Positions 6,677 through 7,623 of a DNA stretch of 7,623 bases are shown here, piece after piece. The notes beneath the pieces are model-generated. The model had not been told where the DNA came from. It worked only from the letters and a program-made list of their open reading frames with translations, and did not search any database. Each line of letters begins with the position of its first letter. Positions within the stretch are counted from its first letter, which is position 1. Source of the stretch: Alphaproteobacteria bacterium (GTDB lineage Bacteria > Pseudomonadota > Alphaproteobacteria > Micropepsales > Micropepsaceae); assembly GCA_017307315.1 (NCBI GenBank), contig JAFKFF010000064.1:1-7623 (forward strand), in the 5' to 3' direction. Position numbers and translations under genes: made by a program.

Positions 6677-6692
6677 GACAAATAACAACTAT

Positions 6693-6730
6693 TTTGCCGA
6701 ACAGGCATCCCATGGACGCGCTCCGGCAAA
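6693..6730. repeat. Inverted repeat in the hrcA/rph divergent region
   Basis: TTTGCCG (6693-6699) and CGGCAAA (6724-6730) are exact seven-base inverted arms separated by 24 bases, centred in the intergenic gap of 113 bases between hrcA and rph. It does not match CIRCE (arms TTAGCACTC and GAGTGCTAA, spacer nine). It could be an operator with widely spaced arms or a chance match. Confidence 0.35.
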
Positions 6731-6736
6731 GCGGCT

Positions 6737-6765
6737 AGGTAACCGCGCTCCTTTTCCACTTCAAG
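6737..6765 (-). promoter_or_regulatory. Weak candidate promoter for hrcA-grpE-dapB-nth
   Basis: On the minus strand CTTGAAG (6759-6765) contains a TTGAAG -35-like hexamer and resembles the CTTGAA -35 of RpoH promoters. TTACCT (6737-6742) follows after 16 bases as a poor -10. The heat-shock -10 (CCCCAT type) is absent, so whether this is a housekeeping or a heat-shock promoter, or neither, cannot be told. Confidence 0.22.
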
Positions 6766-6777
6766 ATATACGGCCCC

Positions 6778-7491
6778 ATGCGCCTCTCCAACCGCACCAC
6801 CGATTCGCTCCGCGCCATCCGCCTGGAACCGGGCTATGCCCGCCACGCCGAAGGCTCCTGCCTGGTCAAATTCGGCGACACCCATGTCCTGGTCACCGCC
6901 AGCCTGGAAGAAAAAGCCCCGCCCTTCCTCAAGGGCTCGGGCAAGGGCTGGGTCACCGCCGAATATGGCATGCTGCCCCGCTCCACCCATGAGCGCATGC
7001 GCCGCGAGGCGGCGGCGGGCAAGCAGTCCGGCCGCACGCAGGAGATTCAACGCCTGGTCGGCCGTTCGCTGCGCGCCATCTGCGACCTGTCGGCGCTTGG
7101 CGAACGCCAGATCGTGATCGATTGCGACGTGCTGCAGGCCGATGGCGGCACCCGCACCGCTTCGATTACCGGCGGCTATGTCGCGCTCGCCCAATGCGTC
7201 GGCTTCATGCAGAAGACCGGCCTCGTCAAGGCGCCCATTCTCAAGGATCATGTCGCGGCGGTAAGCTGCGGCATCGTCAAGGGCGAGCCCATGCTCGATC
7301 TGGATTACAGCGAAGATTCCACCGCCGAGACCGACGCCAATTTCGTGCTCACCGGCGCGGGCGGGCTGGTGGAAATCCAGGGCACCGCCGAAGGCGCGCC
7401 CTTCAGCGAAGAGGAATTGGCCAGCCTGCTGCGCCTGGCGCGCAAAGGCATCGGCGAGTTGGTCGAACTGCAGAAACAGGCGCTGGCATGA
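6778..7491 (+). CDS. rph: Ribonuclease PH
   Basis: RNase PH is a phosphate-dependent 3'-5' exoribonuclease that trims tRNA precursors and other RNA 3' ends, releasing nucleoside diphosphates; it works as a ring-shaped hexamer in the cytosol. The 237-residue length is normal. [19 protein letters not shown] (55-73) and [19 protein letters not shown] (82-100) are family hallmarks, with Arg86 in the second. The phosphate-binding GGTRT is at 123-127 (Thr125, Arg126), and the acidic pair in EDSTAETD (Asp180, Asp186) fits the metal site. The C-terminal helix is intact, unlike the frameshifted allele in some E. coli K-12 strains. The ATG at 6778 has no strong Shine-Dalgarno sequence, but [12 protein letters not shown] is the usual N-terminus. 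The stop overlaps rdgB as ATGA. A TTGACA at 6675-6680 lacks a matching -10, so the promoter is unresolved. Confidence 0.97.
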   Translation: MRLSNRTTDSLRAIRLEPGYARHAEGSCLVKFGDTHVLVTASLEEKAPPFLKGSGKGWVTAEYGMLPRSTHERMRREAAAGKQSGRTQEIQRLVGRSLRAICDLSALGERQIVIDCDVLQADGGTRTASITGGYVALAQCVGFMQKTGLVKAPILKDHVAAVSCGIVKGEPMLDLDYSEDSTAETDANFVLTGAGGLVEIQGTAEGAPFSEEELASLLRLARKGIGELVELQKQALA

Positions 7492-7623
7492 AATTGCCTC
7501 GCGGCAGCATCCTGATCGTCGCCAGCCACAATCCCGGCAAGGTGCGCGAGATCAAGGCGCTGCTGGGGCCGCACGGCATCGAGCCGATCGGCGCAGGCGA
7601 GCTTCACCTGCCCGAGCCGGAAG
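7488..7623 (+). CDS. rdgB: dITP/XTP pyrophosphatase RdgB (HAM1 family), N-terminal part (3' end outside window)
   Basis: Only the first 45 codons are present. The frame begins with ATG overlapping the rph stop and shows [19 protein letters not shown], the N-terminal strand and substrate-binding SHNxGKxxE motif of the HAM1/RdgB family, then a GELHLPEPE stretch also typical. The enzyme hydrolyses non-canonical purine triphosphates (dITP, XTP) to monophosphates, keeping deaminated purines out of DNA and RNA. An AGG in the last codons of rph lies eight bases upstream. The rph-rdgB pairing is common in alphaproteobacteria, which supports the call. The rest of the gene continues past the window end. 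Confidence 0.93.
   Translation, partial: MKLPRGSILIVASHNPGKVREIKALLGPHGIEPIGAGELHLPEPE

Noticed and set aside
6675..6680. Perfect TTGACA on the plus strand as the rph -35 box
   Set aside because: At 16-18 bases downstream there is only CCGAAC/CGAACA, nothing like a -10, and the AT-rich TATTTT is nine bases away, too close.
5553..6713. 386-residue minus-strand frame overlapping hrcA in another register
   Set aside because: It begins at a well-placed ATG but its product is Gly/Arg/Pro low-complexity sequence with no domain; HrcA in the adjacent frame has complete family motifs. The ATG itself is discussed as a finding.

Overview
The window is GC-rich chromosomal DNA, densely packed with ordinary bacterial housekeeping genes. 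The gene content and order point to an alphaproteobacterium. An mltA-smr pair is followed by yjbQ, a kinase of the PfkB (adenosine kinase-like) group comes next, and hrcA-grpE diverges from rph-rdgB, an arrangement I recall as common in that class. I cannot place it more finely. I saw no rRNA, tRNA, CRISPR array, insertion sequence, prophage gene or composition break, and no intergenic gap exceeds about 115 bases.

Layout. (1) Bases 2-1388, plus strand: the 3' part of mltA (lytic transglycosylase), then smr and yjbQ, each start overlapping the previous stop as ATGA. (2) Bases 1451-2440, minus strand: a single PfkB-family sugar/nucleoside kinase converging on yjbQ across a 62-base gap that holds a weak hairpin. 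(3) Bases 2489-3525, plus strand: an EI24/CysZ-like inner-membrane protein and a small lipoprotein, joined by another ATGA overlap and diverging from the kinase. (4) Bases 3491-6664, minus strand: a four-gene run transcribed hrcA, grpE, dapB, nth, whose last codons overlap the lipoprotein gene tail to tail. (5) Bases 6778-7623, plus strand: rph and the start of rdgB, again ATGA-overlapping, diverging from hrcA.

How the genes fit together. HrcA and GrpE are the heat-shock repressor and the DnaK nucleotide-exchange factor. DapB (lysine and diaminopimelate synthesis) and endonuclease III (base excision repair) follow so closely that they probably share the transcript. MltA trims the murein that DapB's pathway helps to build, but the two lie in different transcription units. 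RNase PH and RdgB handle RNA 3' ends and damaged purine triphosphates.

I did not find a new biological system here. The points most worth a second look are the non-ATG start of hrcA with a well-placed but out-of-frame upstream ATG, an inverted repeat in the hrcA/rph divergent region, the uncharacterised lipoprotein, and the convergent overlap between nth and that lipoprotein.
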